Assembly: GCF_027594745.1 (NCBI RefSeq)
Contig: NZ_CP110854.1
Span: 1,116,001 to 1,180,000 of the forward strand
Source: Saprospira grandis
GTDB lineage: Bacteria; Bacteroidota; Bacteroidia; Chitinophagales; Saprospiraceae
Length of the DNA: 64,000 nucleotides
Direction: 5' to 3'
Below, piece by piece: positions 44,246 through 52,435 of this stretch. The first letter of the stretch is position 1. Each line of letters starts with the position of its first letter. The position numbers and the translations under genes are program-made. The notes under the pieces are model-generated. The model saw only the letters and a program-made list of their open reading frames with translations, had not been told where the DNA came from and did no database searches.

Positions 44246-44294
44246 CTTGTCAGTTTTTTCTTGCTTTTTGGCAGTTTGTCAGTTTAGCCTGACA
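44246..44294 (-). promoter_or_regulatory. Candidate heat-shock control element of grpE-dnaJ
   Basis: On the minus strand TGTCAGGCTAAACTG (44280-44294) is followed by ACTGACAAACTGCCA and CTGACAAG (44246-44253). The same 15-base element with two mismatches, plus CTGACAAG, stands upstream of dnaK. The 580-base gap also contains two GC-rich repeats and no gene. Confidence 0.5.
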
Positions 44295-44332
44295 GGCCGA
44301 GGGGGAGCCATTATTTTTTTATTGATTTTTTT

Positions 44333-44448
44333 GGGGCCTCCGCAGCTTCGCTGCGGCGCTACGTTTCGCAGCTCGCTATTCGCTCGGCCCTTCGCCAGCA
44401 AGCTGGCTCGGTCTGGCCCTGCGGGCCACTGCTACACATCGCTAGGCC
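44333..44448 (+). repeat. GC-rich modular element, family A
   Basis: GGGGCCTCCGCAGCTTCGCTG, GGCGCTACGTTTCGCAGCTC, CGCTCGGCCCTTCG, GGTCTGGCCC and CACATCGCTAGGCC. It is directly next to a reverse-oriented family B element. Confidence 0.87.
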
Positions 44449-44460
44449 ATGAACGAGCGC

Positions 44461-44649
44461 AGCGAGCTGCGCCCAGCAGGCGGCAAAGCCGCCGCAAAGG
44501 CGCGAAGCGCCTCGGCTGAGGGATGGATAGGGTGGGCCGCAGGGCCAGACCCAAGTTTTTTGAAGCGAAGCGAAAAAAACTGCAGGGCCGAGCAGACCTG
44601 CGAGCCCGGCACAGCCCGACCCAAGGCCGTAGGCCGCAGGGGCAGCCCC
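44461..44649 (-). repeat. GC-rich modular element, family B
   Basis: On the minus strand: GGGGCTGCCCCTGCGGCC, TCGGGCTGTGCCGGGCTCGC, GGTCTGCTCGGCCCTGC, a long TTTTTTCGCTTCGC arm, GGGTCTGGCC, and ATCCATCCCTCAGCC, followed by two more palindromes. Confidence 0.85.
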
Positions 44650-44681
44650 AAATAAAACTTCTTAAATTCCTGTTAAAGCCC

Positions 44682-44689
44682 TAAGTTTG
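44682..44689 (+). promoter_or_regulatory. Bacteroidota-type -7 box (TAAGTTTG)
   Basis: A perfect TAnnTTTG box 51 bases before the ATG at 44741. No clear -33 TTG is seen at the expected spacing. Confidence 0.5.
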
Positions 44690-44740
44690 TCCCCTCCTAT
44701 TTAGATCAAGAGTGAGCAACTCATTTTAAAAAAACAAACT

Positions 44741-45355
44741 ATGCGTTTATTTCAAATCGGGCTATTTTTGGCCCTCTTTTCTGGTGTTTTCCTTTTTTCT
44801 TGCCAAGATAATGCCCCTCAACAAAGCGAGGGCGAAGCAACGGTAGCCGCCGATAGCAGCCAGGAGGAAAGCAGCGCCTCGCCTAGCCCCTTGAGCCCTG
44901 AAGAGCAATTGGCCAAGATGGAGCCCGCCGCCCAAGCCGAAATGGCCAAGCTCAATGAAACGGCCTGCGCTTGCCTGCAAGAACATGCCGAGGCCATCAC
45001 TAATTTTACCGATAAGGCCCTGCCCGCTATTGCCGAAGCCAAAGAAAAAGGAGGGGTTAGCCTAATGGAAGTTCTGGGCCCCTTGATGCCCGATATGCGC
45101 AAGATGAAAGGCTATCGCGAATGTGGCAGCCAGGCAGATAGTAGCATCAATCAAAACCTAATTGATGAGGCCATGGCCAAAATTTTGGGCGAAAATATGG
45201 ACCCCAAAGCCGCTAGCGAAAGCAAAATAGCCATTATGAACGCCCAACTCAAACAAAACTGTCCCGATGGTTTTGCCATTCAGGAAAAAATTACCGCCTT
45301 TGCCGAGGCTGGCCAAAGCTTGCAAGGAGAGCAGCCCGCTGCCCCTCATAAATAG
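44741..45355 (+). CDS. Lipoprotein of unknown function
   Basis: This 204-residue protein has a lipoprotein signal (about residues 1-20, Cys21 in FLFSCQDN), a Ser/Glu/Ala-rich linker (residues 25-60), then a helical domain with paired cysteines (ETACACLQEH, YRECGSQ, KQNCPDG). I recognise no family. It is probably an envelope protein anchored by lipid. It has its own promoter and terminator. Confidence 0.7.
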   Translation: MRLFQIGLFLALFSGVFLFSCQDNAPQQSEGEATVAADSSQEESSASPSPLSPEEQLAKMEPAAQAEMAKLNETACACLQEHAEAITNFTDKALPAIAEAKEKGGVSLMEVLGPLMPDMRKMKGYRECGSQADSSINQNLIDEAMAKILGENMDPKAASESKIAIMNAQLKQNCPDGFAIQEKITAFAEAGQSLQGEQPAAPHK

Positions 45356-45373
45356 GCCTTGAAGTAGAACACT

Positions 45374-45403
45374 GGCTAGTGATTTTTATCGCTAGCCTTT
45401 TTT
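45374..45403 (+). terminator. Rho-independent terminator
   Basis: Stem GGCTAGTGA / TCGCTAGCC (one G-T pair) with a six-base loop and T-run, 18 bases after the lipoprotein stop. Confidence 0.83.
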
Positions 45404-45408
45404 GGGGC

Positions 45409-45442
45409 AAAAAAAAACCTCCAAGCCAAAAGCTTGAAGGTT
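45409..45442 (-). terminator. Rho-independent terminator of tRNA-Phe
   Basis: Stem AACCTCCAAGC / GCTTGAAGGTT with one mismatch and an A-run on its left (U-tract on the minus strand). Confidence 0.82.
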
Positions 45443-45446
45443 AAAG

Positions 45447-45519
45447 TGGTTTCGGGCGGACTCGAACCGCCGACACACGGATTTTCAGTCCGATGCTCTA
45501 CCAGCTGAGCTACGAAACC
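45447..45519 (-). tRNA. tRNA-Phe (GAA)
   Basis: On the minus strand: acceptor GGTTTCG / CGAAACC with discriminator A, D-arm GCTCAGCTGGTAGAGC, anticodon loop CTGAAAA (anticodon GAA) and T-arm GGCGGTTCGAGTCCGCC. The AT-rich flank 45520-45660 contains no gene. Confidence 0.95.
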
Positions 45520-45661
45520 AGCTGTTTTTGTTTTGCGTGGCACAAATATAAGGCAGTTTTTTAAACTTCCAAAGGTTTTCTGAAAAAAACTATACTTTTT
45601 TGTGAATTCAGAGCCTGGCCTTAAAGTTTTTTAAAAATTTAAGATTAGTGAGGCCTTTTAT

Positions 45662-45669
45662 TAAATTTG
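45662..45669 (+). promoter_or_regulatory. Bacteroidota-type -7 box (TAAATTTG)
   Basis: A perfect TAnnTTTG box followed by CGC, identical in context to the box before the GlmU-like gene. It lies 55 bases upstream of the ATG at 45725. Confidence 0.55.
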
Positions 45670-45724
45670 CGCAAGTCCTTTTTTGCCCAAAAATGTTTGG
45701 TCTCATCCTTAGAATTTAAAATCT

Positions 45725-46942
45725 ATGTACTTAAAAAGATGGAGTGTACTGGCCCTACTCCTTTGTTTTGGCCTGTTGAATAATAGTTGCGATAATGAAG
45801 TTGATGTAGTTGGCGACTGGAAAGAGGTGCCTATTGTTTATGGCGTAATTAACCCTCTGCCTTTATTTTCGCCTATGGAGCCGCACTATATTCGTATTGA
45901 AAAGGCCTTTTTGGACCCTCGTACGGATGCCTTTCAGATTGCGCAGCGGGCCGACTCCCTTTATTATGGTCCTTTTGACCTAGAAGTAATTTTGTATGAG
46001 CAAACGCAGCAGGGCTCTCAGATCATTAACACTCCTCTAGATACTTTTGAGCGGGTAAATGCCACAGATGAAGGCTTTGCGGACCGAGAAGAGGGTATTT
46101 TTGCGGCTAGTCCCAACTATATTTATAAGAGTGATGCCGTTTTGCCTGTAGGCCGTTACCTTATGCTCAAGGTGAAGAACTTGGCTACGGGCAAAGAGTA
46201 TGATATATATACAAAGAGCATTCAGCCTGGCAGTCGTGATTTTACCGACTCGACCTTTAATGAGTTTAGAGTGACCACACCCTCGACGAGTTTGGGGATT
46301 AAGTGGGCCAACTATGACCAGGGCAGCCAAGACTGGATTTTTAGAGATATCCGCTTCAACTGGGCCACCCCAAGCGATGCGGCTATTTATGATCTTTCAC
46401 TAGATATTCATTATTATGAATTTGAGGTAGACCAAAGCCAAACGGGCGAGCCCGAGATTCCTGGAACTCGAGTACGTAAAACCCTCAAGTGGACCCCCTT
46501 CCGCTCTGTTTTGGCCTCGGGTACTTCAGCGCCTAGAGGACTCTGCAATCTTTGTCCACAAACCTATGAACGCTTTATTGAAGGCGATGGAACCGTGGCC
46601 CAAGAAATCAATGGCGAGAGCTTCTTCCGCTATTTGGCCAACAACCTATCGAGTACTACGGATAATAATATTCGCCGCTGCTTTAGCGAATTGGATATTC
46701 GGGTAGATGCCGCTGGCGTAGAGCTGGCCAACTACCTCAAGGCCAATGCAGCCAACCAAAGCCTAGTGGGTGGACTGTTTCCGGCAGAGCCCTACACAAA
46801 TGTTCCTGATGGCTATGGCATTTTTACCACAAAAATGTTTACCACTAGAAAAGGCTATGAATTAGACGATGAAGTTTTGGAGTACCTCAAATTTGGGGAA
46901 ATCACTCGAAATCTTGGTTTTAGAGATTATAGCTGCAACTAA
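45725..46942 (+). CDS. Lipoprotein of unknown function (DUF4249-like)
   Basis: This is 405 residues with a lipoprotein signal (Cys22 in NNSCDNEVDVVG). A first domain (about 30-170) with VPIVYGVINP, HYIRIEKAFLDP and MLKVKNLATGKEY has the look of surface-exposed DUF4249-type lipoproteins of Bacteroidota, which often sit beside TonB-dependent receptors. No receptor is near. Four cysteines lie in the second half. The family assignment is tentative. Confidence 0.65.
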   Translation: MYLKRWSVLALLLCFGLLNNSCDNEVDVVGDWKEVPIVYGVINPLPLFSPMEPHYIRIEKAFLDPRTDAFQIAQRADSLYYGPFDLEVILYEQTQQGSQIINTPLDTFERVNATDEGFADREEGIFAASPNYIYKSDAVLPVGRYLMLKVKNLATGKEYDIYTKSIQPGSRDFTDSTFNEFRVTTPSTSLGIKWANYDQGSQDWIFRDIRFNWATPSDAAIYDLSLDIHYYEFEVDQSQTGEPEIPGTRVRKTLKWTPFRSVLASGTSAPRGLCNLCPQTYERFIEGDGTVAQEINGESFFRYLANNLSSTTDNNIRRCFSELDIRVDAAGVELANYLKANAANQSLVGGLFPAEPYTNVPDGYGIFTTKMFTTRKGYELDDEVLEYLKFGEITRNLGFRDYSCN

Positions 46943-46950
46943 AATATAAA

Positions 46951-46974
46951 AGGCCCTTTGGAGGGCCTTTTTTT
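46951..46974 (+). terminator. Rho-independent terminator
   Basis: Stem AGGCCCT / AGGGCCT with a four-base loop and seven T, 8 bases after the lipoprotein stop. Confidence 0.88.
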
Positions 46975-47005
46975 ATGCCCTGCAAGCCAGGCCGCCAAGC
47001 AATCA

Positions 47006-47059
47006 CTGACAAGAGAGCGGACAAAAACTGAAAAAATGGCAGCTTGTCAGGCCAAAATG
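47006..47059 (+). promoter_or_regulatory. Candidate heat-shock control element of dnaK
   Basis: CTGACAAG (47006-47013) and CTTGTCAG (47043-47050) form an inverted pair 29 bases apart. The second half extends to TGTCAGGCCAAAATG (47045-47059), a 13/15 match to the element before grpE. It lies about 150-200 bases upstream of the dnaK start. Confidence 0.5.
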
Positions 47060-47206
47060 CGGGCAAAAACAGCCGATTTGGCAAAAAAAAGGGCAAAAAA
47101 GAGAATAAATTCTGTTGGTACAAGCCTTGATCTTAGGGCAGTGTCGCTCAATGAGGCGAACAACAATAATTGACTATCAAACTAACAAATTCAATATCTA
47201 CAAGTT

Positions 47207-49111
47207 ATGGGTAAGATTATAGGAATCGACTTAGGAACTACCAACTCCTGCGTATCTGTAATGGAAGGAAACGAACCTGTAGTGATTACCAACGAAGAGG
47301 GTAAGCGCACTACGCCTTCTGTTATTGGTTTTTTGGATAATGGCGAACGCAAAATCGGTGACCCCGCTAAGCGTCAGGCAATTACCAACCCGCACAAAAC
47401 AATCATGTCTATCAAGCGCTTTATGGGCTTGCGCCACAGCGAAGCTGGCGATGATGTGAATCAGGTCCCCTATGAAATTTTGAAAGGGGCCAACGATACT
47501 ATTCGTGTAAAAATTGACGACCGCGAATATAGCCCGCAAGAAATTTCGGCCATGACGCTACAAAAAATGAAGCGCATTGCAGAAGAGTACTTGGGCCAAG
47601 AAGTGACTGAAGCTGTAGTTACTGTACCTGCTTACTTTAACGACTCTCAGCGTCAAGCCACTAAAGAAGCTGGCGAAATTGCCGGACTAAAAGTTCGTCG
47701 TATCATCAACGAACCCACTGCCGCAGCTCTTGCTTACGGTATGGATAAGGCTGATGAGGATGTAACTATCGCTGTTTATGACCTTGGTGGAGGAACTTTT
47801 GACGTATCTATCCTTGAACTAGGCGGCGGCGTTTTTGAAGTAAAATCAACAAATGGTGATACGCACCTTGGTGGTGACGACTTTGACCGTGTGATCATGG
47901 ACTGGCTCATTAGCGAGTTCAAACAACAAGAAGGTATTGACCTTAGCAAAAATGCAGAGGCCATCCAACGTCTAAAAGAAGCTTCAGAAAAAGCTAAGAT
48001 TGAGCTTTCTGGTGGTTCTTCTACAGACATCAACCTTCCTTATATCTCTTTCAATGAAAGTGGCGCTAAGCACTTGGTCCGCCAATTGAGCCGCTCTAAA
48101 TTTGAGCAACTCATTAGCGATTTGGTACAGCGTACTCTTACGCCCTGCCAAAAAGCACTAGATGATGCTGGCCTTTCTATCGGCGATATTGATGAGATTA
48201 TTCTAGTGGGTGGTTCTACTCGTATTCCTGCCATTCAGGAAGCTGTAGAAAAATTCTTCAACAAGAAGCCCAATAAGAGCGTAAACCCCGATGAAGTAGT
48301 GGCCGTAGGTGCTGCTATCCAAGGTGGTGTATTGACTGGTGAGGTGAAAGATGTTCTTCTCCTAGATGTTACTCCCCTTTCTTTGGGTATCGAAACTTAT
48401 GGTGGTGTATTCACTCGCCTAGTTGAGGCCAACACGACTATCCCTAAGCGTGCTTCTCAGGTATTCTCTACCGCTCAAGATAACCAGCCTTCTGTAGAGA
48501 TCCACGTTTTGCAAGGAGAGCGCCCCATGGCCAACCAAAACCGCACAATCGGTCGCTTCCAGCTAGAGGGTATCCCCGCTATGCGCAAAGGTGAACCTCA
48601 AATTGAAGTAGTTTTTGACATTGACTCTAACGGTATCCTTAGCGTTTCTGCTAAAGAGAAAACGACCGGAAAAGAACAGAAGATCCGCATCGAGGCTTCT
48701 ACTGGCCTTTCTCAAGAGGAAATCGATAAGATGAAGCAAGAAGCCGAGGCCAATGCCGAAGCCGACCGCCAAGCTCGCGAAAAAGTAGATAAGCTCAATG
48801 AGGCCGACTCTATCATCTACCAAACAGAACGTCAGATGACAGAACATGGCGAGAAATTGCCCGAAAACCTCAAAGCCGATATCGAAAAAGCGGTAACTGA
48901 ACTTAAAGCAGCTCATCAAGCACAAGACCTAGATGCCATCAATAAAGGGATCGAGGCCGTAAATAACGCTTGGGCTGCAGCTAGCCAGCAAATGGGTGGA
49001 CAGCCCGGCGCCGGTGGCCCCGAAGCAGGCCCCCAAGGCCCCGCCAATGACGGCCAAGCCGGTGGCGATGATGTAACCGATGTAGAATTTGAAGAGGTAG
49101 ACAATAAGTAG
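47207..49111 (+). CDS. dnaK: Chaperone DnaK (Hsp70)
   Basis: This is 634 residues, the normal length. The ATPase signatures are GIDLGTTNSC (5-14), VYDLGGGTFDVSIL and ILVGGSTRIPAIQ. The substrate-binding domain and lid follow, ending in DVTDVEFEEVDNK. It is the main ATP-driven folding chaperone. A separate transcription unit from grpE-dnaJ is indicated by its own upstream element and strong terminator. The C-terminal tail has a Gly/Pro/Gln-rich spacer (QMGGQPGAGGPEAGPQGP). Confidence 0.99.
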   Translation: MGKIIGIDLGTTNSCVSVMEGNEPVVITNEEGKRTTPSVIGFLDNGERKIGDPAKRQAITNPHKTIMSIKRFMGLRHSEAGDDVNQVPYEILKGANDTIRVKIDDREYSPQEISAMTLQKMKRIAEEYLGQEVTEAVVTVPAYFNDSQRQATKEAGEIAGLKVRRIINEPTAAALAYGMDKADEDVTIAVYDLGGGTFDVSILELGGGVFEVKSTNGDTHLGGDDFDRVIMDWLISEFKQQEGIDLSKNAEAIQRLKEASEKAKIELSGGSSTDINLPYISFNESGAKHLVRQLSRSKFEQLISDLVQRTLTPCQKALDDAGLSIGDIDEIILVGGSTRIPAIQEAVEKFFNKKPNKSVNPDEVVAVGAAIQGGVLTGEVKDVLLLDVTPLSLGIETYGGVFTRLVEANTTIPKRASQVFSTAQDNQPSVEIHVLQGERPMANQNRTIGRFQLEGIPAMRKGEPQIEVVFDIDSNGILSVSAKEKTTGKEQKIRIEASTGLSQEEIDKMKQEAEANAEADRQAREKVDKLNEADSIIYQTERQMTEHGEKLPENLKADIEKAVTELKAAHQAQDLDAINKGIEAVNNAWAAASQQMGGQPGAGGPEAGPQGPANDGQAGGDDVTDVEFEEVDNK

Positions 49112-49137
49112 TCGCCTACTCAAAAACTCCAATAATG

Positions 49138-49170
49138 AGGCGAGTCAACTTAGGTTGACTCGCCTTTTTT
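49138..49170 (+). terminator. Rho-independent terminator of dnaK
   Basis: A perfect 12-bp stem AGGCGAGTCAAC / GTTGACTCGCCT with loop TTAG and a T-run. Confidence 0.92.
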
Positions 49171-49194
49171 ATGTCTTGGCTGTCTATTCTTTAT

Positions 49195-49202
49195 TATCTT
49201 TG
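49195..49202 (+). promoter_or_regulatory. Bacteroidota-type -7 box (TATCTTTG)
   Basis: A perfect TAnnTTTG box 16 bases before the ATG at 49219. A TTG at 49176-49178 is slightly closer than the usual -33 spacing. It would give a very short leader. Confidence 0.45.
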
Positions 49203-49218
49203 GACCAAAATCTAACTT

Positions 49219-49869
49219 ATGGCGACATCCCCCAGGCTCCGCTACTTTCTGCTTATACCTATGCTAATTTATTTCCTTTTCCTCTTTTGGTTCCACTGGA
49301 TTCAGCCCAAAACGCCAACTAAAGCCGAGAAAATTGCGGCCAATAATGAAGCTATTGCCGCCTATGTCGAACGCTTCCACCCTCTCGCTATTGCCGAGAT
49401 GCACAGACTAGGCGTGCCCGCTAGTATTACCCTGGCCCAAGGTATCCTAGAGTCTCAATACGGAAAAAGCGAATTGGCCCAACAAGCCAATAATCACTTC
49501 GGCATGAAGTGCGGCGGCAACTGGGATGGCGATAGCTACTCTAAGTTTACCGGAGAATGGAATAATGAAGCCCAATCTTACCGCCAATTGGCCTGCTTCC
49601 GCGTTTTTGATTCTGCCGAAGCCTCTTTTAGAGCACATTCCGACTTCCTGCGCTACCGCAAGTATTACCAAAAGCTCTTTCTCCTCCCCTCCAAAGATTA
49701 TAAGGCCTGGGCCAAAGGCTTACAAGCCGCAGGCTATGCCACAGACCCCAAATATCCCGATAAACTCATTTCTCTCATCGAACGATTTGAGCTGGACCAA
49801 TATGATCAGCTCCTGCTCCGCCCAGAATCACCCTGGGTGCTGGCTCCAGATACCCTCTCTTTCGACTAA
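49219..49869 (+). CDS. Membrane-anchored glucosaminidase (peptidoglycan hydrolase)
   Basis: This is 216 residues with an N-terminal membrane helix (about 8-27), then a glucosaminidase-type lysozyme-fold domain (50-195). Key sequences are SITLAQGILESQYGKS with catalytic Glu78, NNHFGMKC and the late AAGYATDPKYPDKLI motif. It should cleave N-acetylglucosamine bonds in peptidoglycan. There is no LysM or other wall-binding domain. The next gene begins 12 bases downstream. Confidence 0.9.
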   Translation: MATSPRLRYFLLIPMLIYFLFLFWFHWIQPKTPTKAEKIAANNEAIAAYVERFHPLAIAEMHRLGVPASITLAQGILESQYGKSELAQQANNHFGMKCGGNWDGDSYSKFTGEWNNEAQSYRQLACFRVFDSAEASFRAHSDFLRYRKYYQKLFLLPSKDYKAWAKGLQAAGYATDPKYPDKLISLIERFELDQYDQLLLRPESPWVLAPDTLSFD

Positions 49870-49881
49870 CGATTATATGCT

Positions 49882-51576
49882 ATGCGCTTGCTCTCTTTTT
49901 TTGCCCTTTTCTTGCTCCTCGCCTGCCAAAATGAATCCCAAAAAGCGGAGCTGCTCATCTTTAATGGCCCTATTTATACCCTAGATAGTAGCCAAGCTCA
50001 GGTCGAAGCCCTGGCCGTAGCCAATGGGAAAATTATCGCTCTCGGAAATTGGAGCGATATCCAAAAGTATCAAAGCCCTAGTACCGAACTGCTCGATCTT
50101 AAGGGCAAAACCCTGATTCCCGCCTTTGTTGAAAGCCATGCCCATATTCTGGGCCTAGGGCAGTTTAAACGAGAACTGGACCTCAGCCAAGTCAAAAGCT
50201 ATGAGGAGCTGATCCAATTGGTCCAAGAACAAGCTGCCAAAACGCCAAAAGGCGAATGGATTCTTGGCCGCGCCTGGCATCAAAGTAAATGGGACTCTCT
50301 CCCCTTTTCTATCAAAGGCTACCAAACGCATGATGCCCTCAGCCAAGCCGTCCCCGATCATCCCGTTTTGCTGATGCACGCTAGCGCCCACGCCCTAATG
50401 GCCAACGAAAAAGCCATGCAGTTGGCGGGCCTAACTCCCGAAACCCAAATGAATGAAGAAGGCGAGATTATCCGCTTTCCCAATGGCCGCCCCACAGGCA
50501 TTTTTACCGAAAATGCCATGTCGATAATTAAGCAGGCCCTGCCGCCCGCCGATGAAAATAGCCGCTACCAAGATCTACAAGCGGGTATCCAAGAGGCCCT
50601 TAGCTACGGTATTGGCAGCCTGCAAGATGCAGGCTCCGATTCTGCCGCTATTGCGCTTTACCGAAAAGCCCTGGCCCAAAATGAACTCCCGCTCCGCCTT
50701 TGGGTAATGCTGGCCTATAATAATTATGCTGCCGAGGTCCAAGGCCAAGACGATCCTTTCCTAGAAAAATGGCTGAAAAAAGGCCCCGAAAAAGGCGATT
50801 TTCTCAGTATCGGAGGCATTAAGCTTTATGCCGATGGCGCCCTAGGCTCTAGAGGCGCTTGGATGCTCGAGGAGTATAGCGACCGAGCTGGCCATTTTGG
50901 CCACCCTACTCTCCCCCTGAAAACCATTGAGAAGATTGCCGAAAAAGCCCTGCTGGCCGACTTCCAACTCTGTACTCACGCCATCGGCGACCGCGCCAAC
51001 CGAGAGCTGCTCAATATTTATGAACGGGTCCTAAAAGCCCAACCCCAAGCCGCCAAAGACCACCGCTTCCGAATTGAACATGCCCAACATATTGCCCCCC
51101 AAGATATTCCCCGCTTTGCCCAGCTAGATGTTATTGCCTCGGTCCAAGGGATCCACTTTTCTTCCGATCGCCCCTGGGCCCAAAGCCGCCTAGGCCGCCT
51201 GCGCATCGCTATGGGCGCCTACCGCTGGAAACAATTGCTGGACTCTGGCGCCAAACTGATTAACGGCACCGATGCCCCCGTCGAGTCGATCAATCCGATC
51301 GCCTGCTTTTATAGCCTAGTCAGCCGCCAAGCCAATGATGGCCAAGTCTATGAAGCCGACCAAAAGCTGAGCCGCCTGCAGGCCCTAAAGGCCTATACCC
51401 TAGATGCCGCCTATGGCGCTTTTCAAGAAAAGGAAAAAGGCAGCCTAGAGCTCGGAAAGTTTGCCGATTTTGCCATCCTTTCCCAAGATATTATGCAGGT
51501 CCCGCTCCAAGATATTCCCCAAACTAAGGTCCTGCAAACTATTGTAGATGGTAAAACGGTCTATTTGAGGGAGTAG
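49882..51576 (+). CDS. YtcJ-like metal-dependent amidohydrolase, predicted lipoprotein
   Basis: This is 564 residues. The lipobox LLLAC places Cys15 at the membrane. The amidohydrolase fold shows the HxH pair (VESHAHILG, His86 and His88), the YtcJ-type motifs GEWILGRAWHQSKW and IGGIKLYADGALGSRGAWM, later His in HAIGDRANRE and EHAQHI, and DAPVESINPI. Members hydrolyse C-N bonds of unknown small substrates. It is in an operon with the glucosaminidase. Lipid anchoring suggests action in the periplasm. Confidence 0.9.
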   Translation: MRLLSFFALFLLLACQNESQKAELLIFNGPIYTLDSSQAQVEALAVANGKIIALGNWSDIQKYQSPSTELLDLKGKTLIPAFVESHAHILGLGQFKRELDLSQVKSYEELIQLVQEQAAKTPKGEWILGRAWHQSKWDSLPFSIKGYQTHDALSQAVPDHPVLLMHASAHALMANEKAMQLAGLTPETQMNEEGEIIRFPNGRPTGIFTENAMSIIKQALPPADENSRYQDLQAGIQEALSYGIGSLQDAGSDSAAIALYRKALAQNELPLRLWVMLAYNNYAAEVQGQDDPFLEKWLKKGPEKGDFLSIGGIKLYADGALGSRGAWMLEEYSDRAGHFGHPTLPLKTIEKIAEKALLADFQLCTHAIGDRANRELLNIYERVLKAQPQAAKDHRFRIEHAQHIAPQDIPRFAQLDVIASVQGIHFSSDRPWAQSRLGRLRIAMGAYRWKQLLDSGAKLINGTDAPVESINPIACFYSLVSRQANDGQVYEADQKLSRLQALKAYTLDAAYGAFQEKEKGSLELGKFADFAILSQDIMQVPLQDIPQTKVLQTIVDGKTVYLRE

Positions 51577-51581
51577 GATTT

Positions 51582-51743
51582 GGGGCGTTACTCCTTTCAG
51601 TCGTCGAACTGCGGACTAAAGTCCTTGTTGTCGCTGCGGCTTCGCCTTGCGGCGCTACGTTCCGCAGCTCGCTATTCGCTCGGCCCTGCGGCCTGACGGC
51701 CTTGGTCTGCGGCTTCGCCGCACTGCTACACATCGCTAGGCCG
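51582..51743 (+). repeat. GC-rich modular element, family A with 5' extra module
   Basis: It starts 6 bases after the amidohydrolase stop with GGGGCGTTACTCC and a TCGTCGAACTGCGG block, followed by the A core (GGCGCTACGTTCCGCAGCTC, CGCTCGGCCCTGCGG, GGTCTGCGG, CACATCGCTAGGCCG). It is the closest relative of the 2316 element. Confidence 0.88.
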
Positions 51744-51826
51744 CTCATCTGCCTTTTTCTAGCTTAAGTTTCTTCTTTGGCGGCTGGGTTGTTTTGGCCC
51801 CATGGGCTAAAGCCCATTTGCGGCAA

Positions 51827-52246
51827 GCTATTCTGCAACTACAAAATGGCATCTTACAGTTGCGCTAAGCTATTCTGCAATTGCAAAACGGCATATTACA
51901 GTTGCGCTAAGCTATTCTGCAACTGCAAAACGGCATCTTACAGTTGCGCTAAGCTATTCTGCAACTGCAAAATGGCATATTACAGTTGCGGCAAGCTATT
52001 CTGCAACTACAAAACGGCATCTTACAGTTGCGGCAAGCTATTCTGCAACTGCAAAATGGCATATTACAGTTGCGGCAAGCTATTCTGCAACTACAAAATG
52101 GCATATTACAGTTGCGCTAAGCTATTCTGCAACTGCAAAACGGCATATTACAGTTGCGCTAAGCTATTCTGCAACTGCAAAACGGCATATTACAGTTGCG
52201 CTAAGCTATTCGCAATTTGTGAAATGGCATTTGTTTGGGCCTTAGC
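51827..52246. repeat. 42-bp tandem repeat array (about 10 units)
   Basis: Units start GCTATTC at 51827 and then every 42 bases to 52205. Nine are well conserved and the tenth decays. Most carry the inverted pair GCAACTG / CAGTTGC (15 bases between). Units differ only at a few two-state positions. The array lies in the 859-base gap 51577-52435 along with a family A and a family D element. A palindrome ATGGGCTAAAGCCCAT (51802-51817) precedes it. Confidence 0.95.
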
Positions 52247-52315
52247 TGGCTAGGATTTGGCCAATCATCGCCTAGGGACAAGCCCCTAGGCAGCAAAAAG
52301 GGCAAACAAAAAAGC

Positions 52316-52411
52316 CCAGCCACTCCCCTAAGGGATTCCTTAGGGAATCCCGCAGAGGGGTGGGTGGGCGGGTTATATTGCGAATGAGGAGCGCAGCGAC
52401 GAATACCGCTT
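52316..52411 (-). repeat. Intergenic element, family D
   Basis: CCACTCCCCTAAGGGATTCC, TTAGGGAATCCCGCAGAGG, GGTGGGCGGGTTA and AATGAGGAGCGCAGCGACGA match the family D copies at 13222 and 21569. Confidence 0.8.
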
Positions 52412-52435
52412 TTGGGCCTCCTCAAGAGCAGCGCA

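Noticed and set aside
46958..47173. 71-codon open frame between the lipoprotein terminator and dnaK
   Set aside because: It starts inside the terminator and covers the proposed dnaK control region. Its Lys/Ala-rich translation has no support.
51777..52253. Open frame of 158 codons across the 42-bp array encoding a Cys/Tyr-rich repeat protein
   Set aside because: The unit length is a multiple of three and has no stop in that frame, so the frame is open by construction. It needs a TTG start, lacks a promoter, and the sequence is unlike any structured protein.
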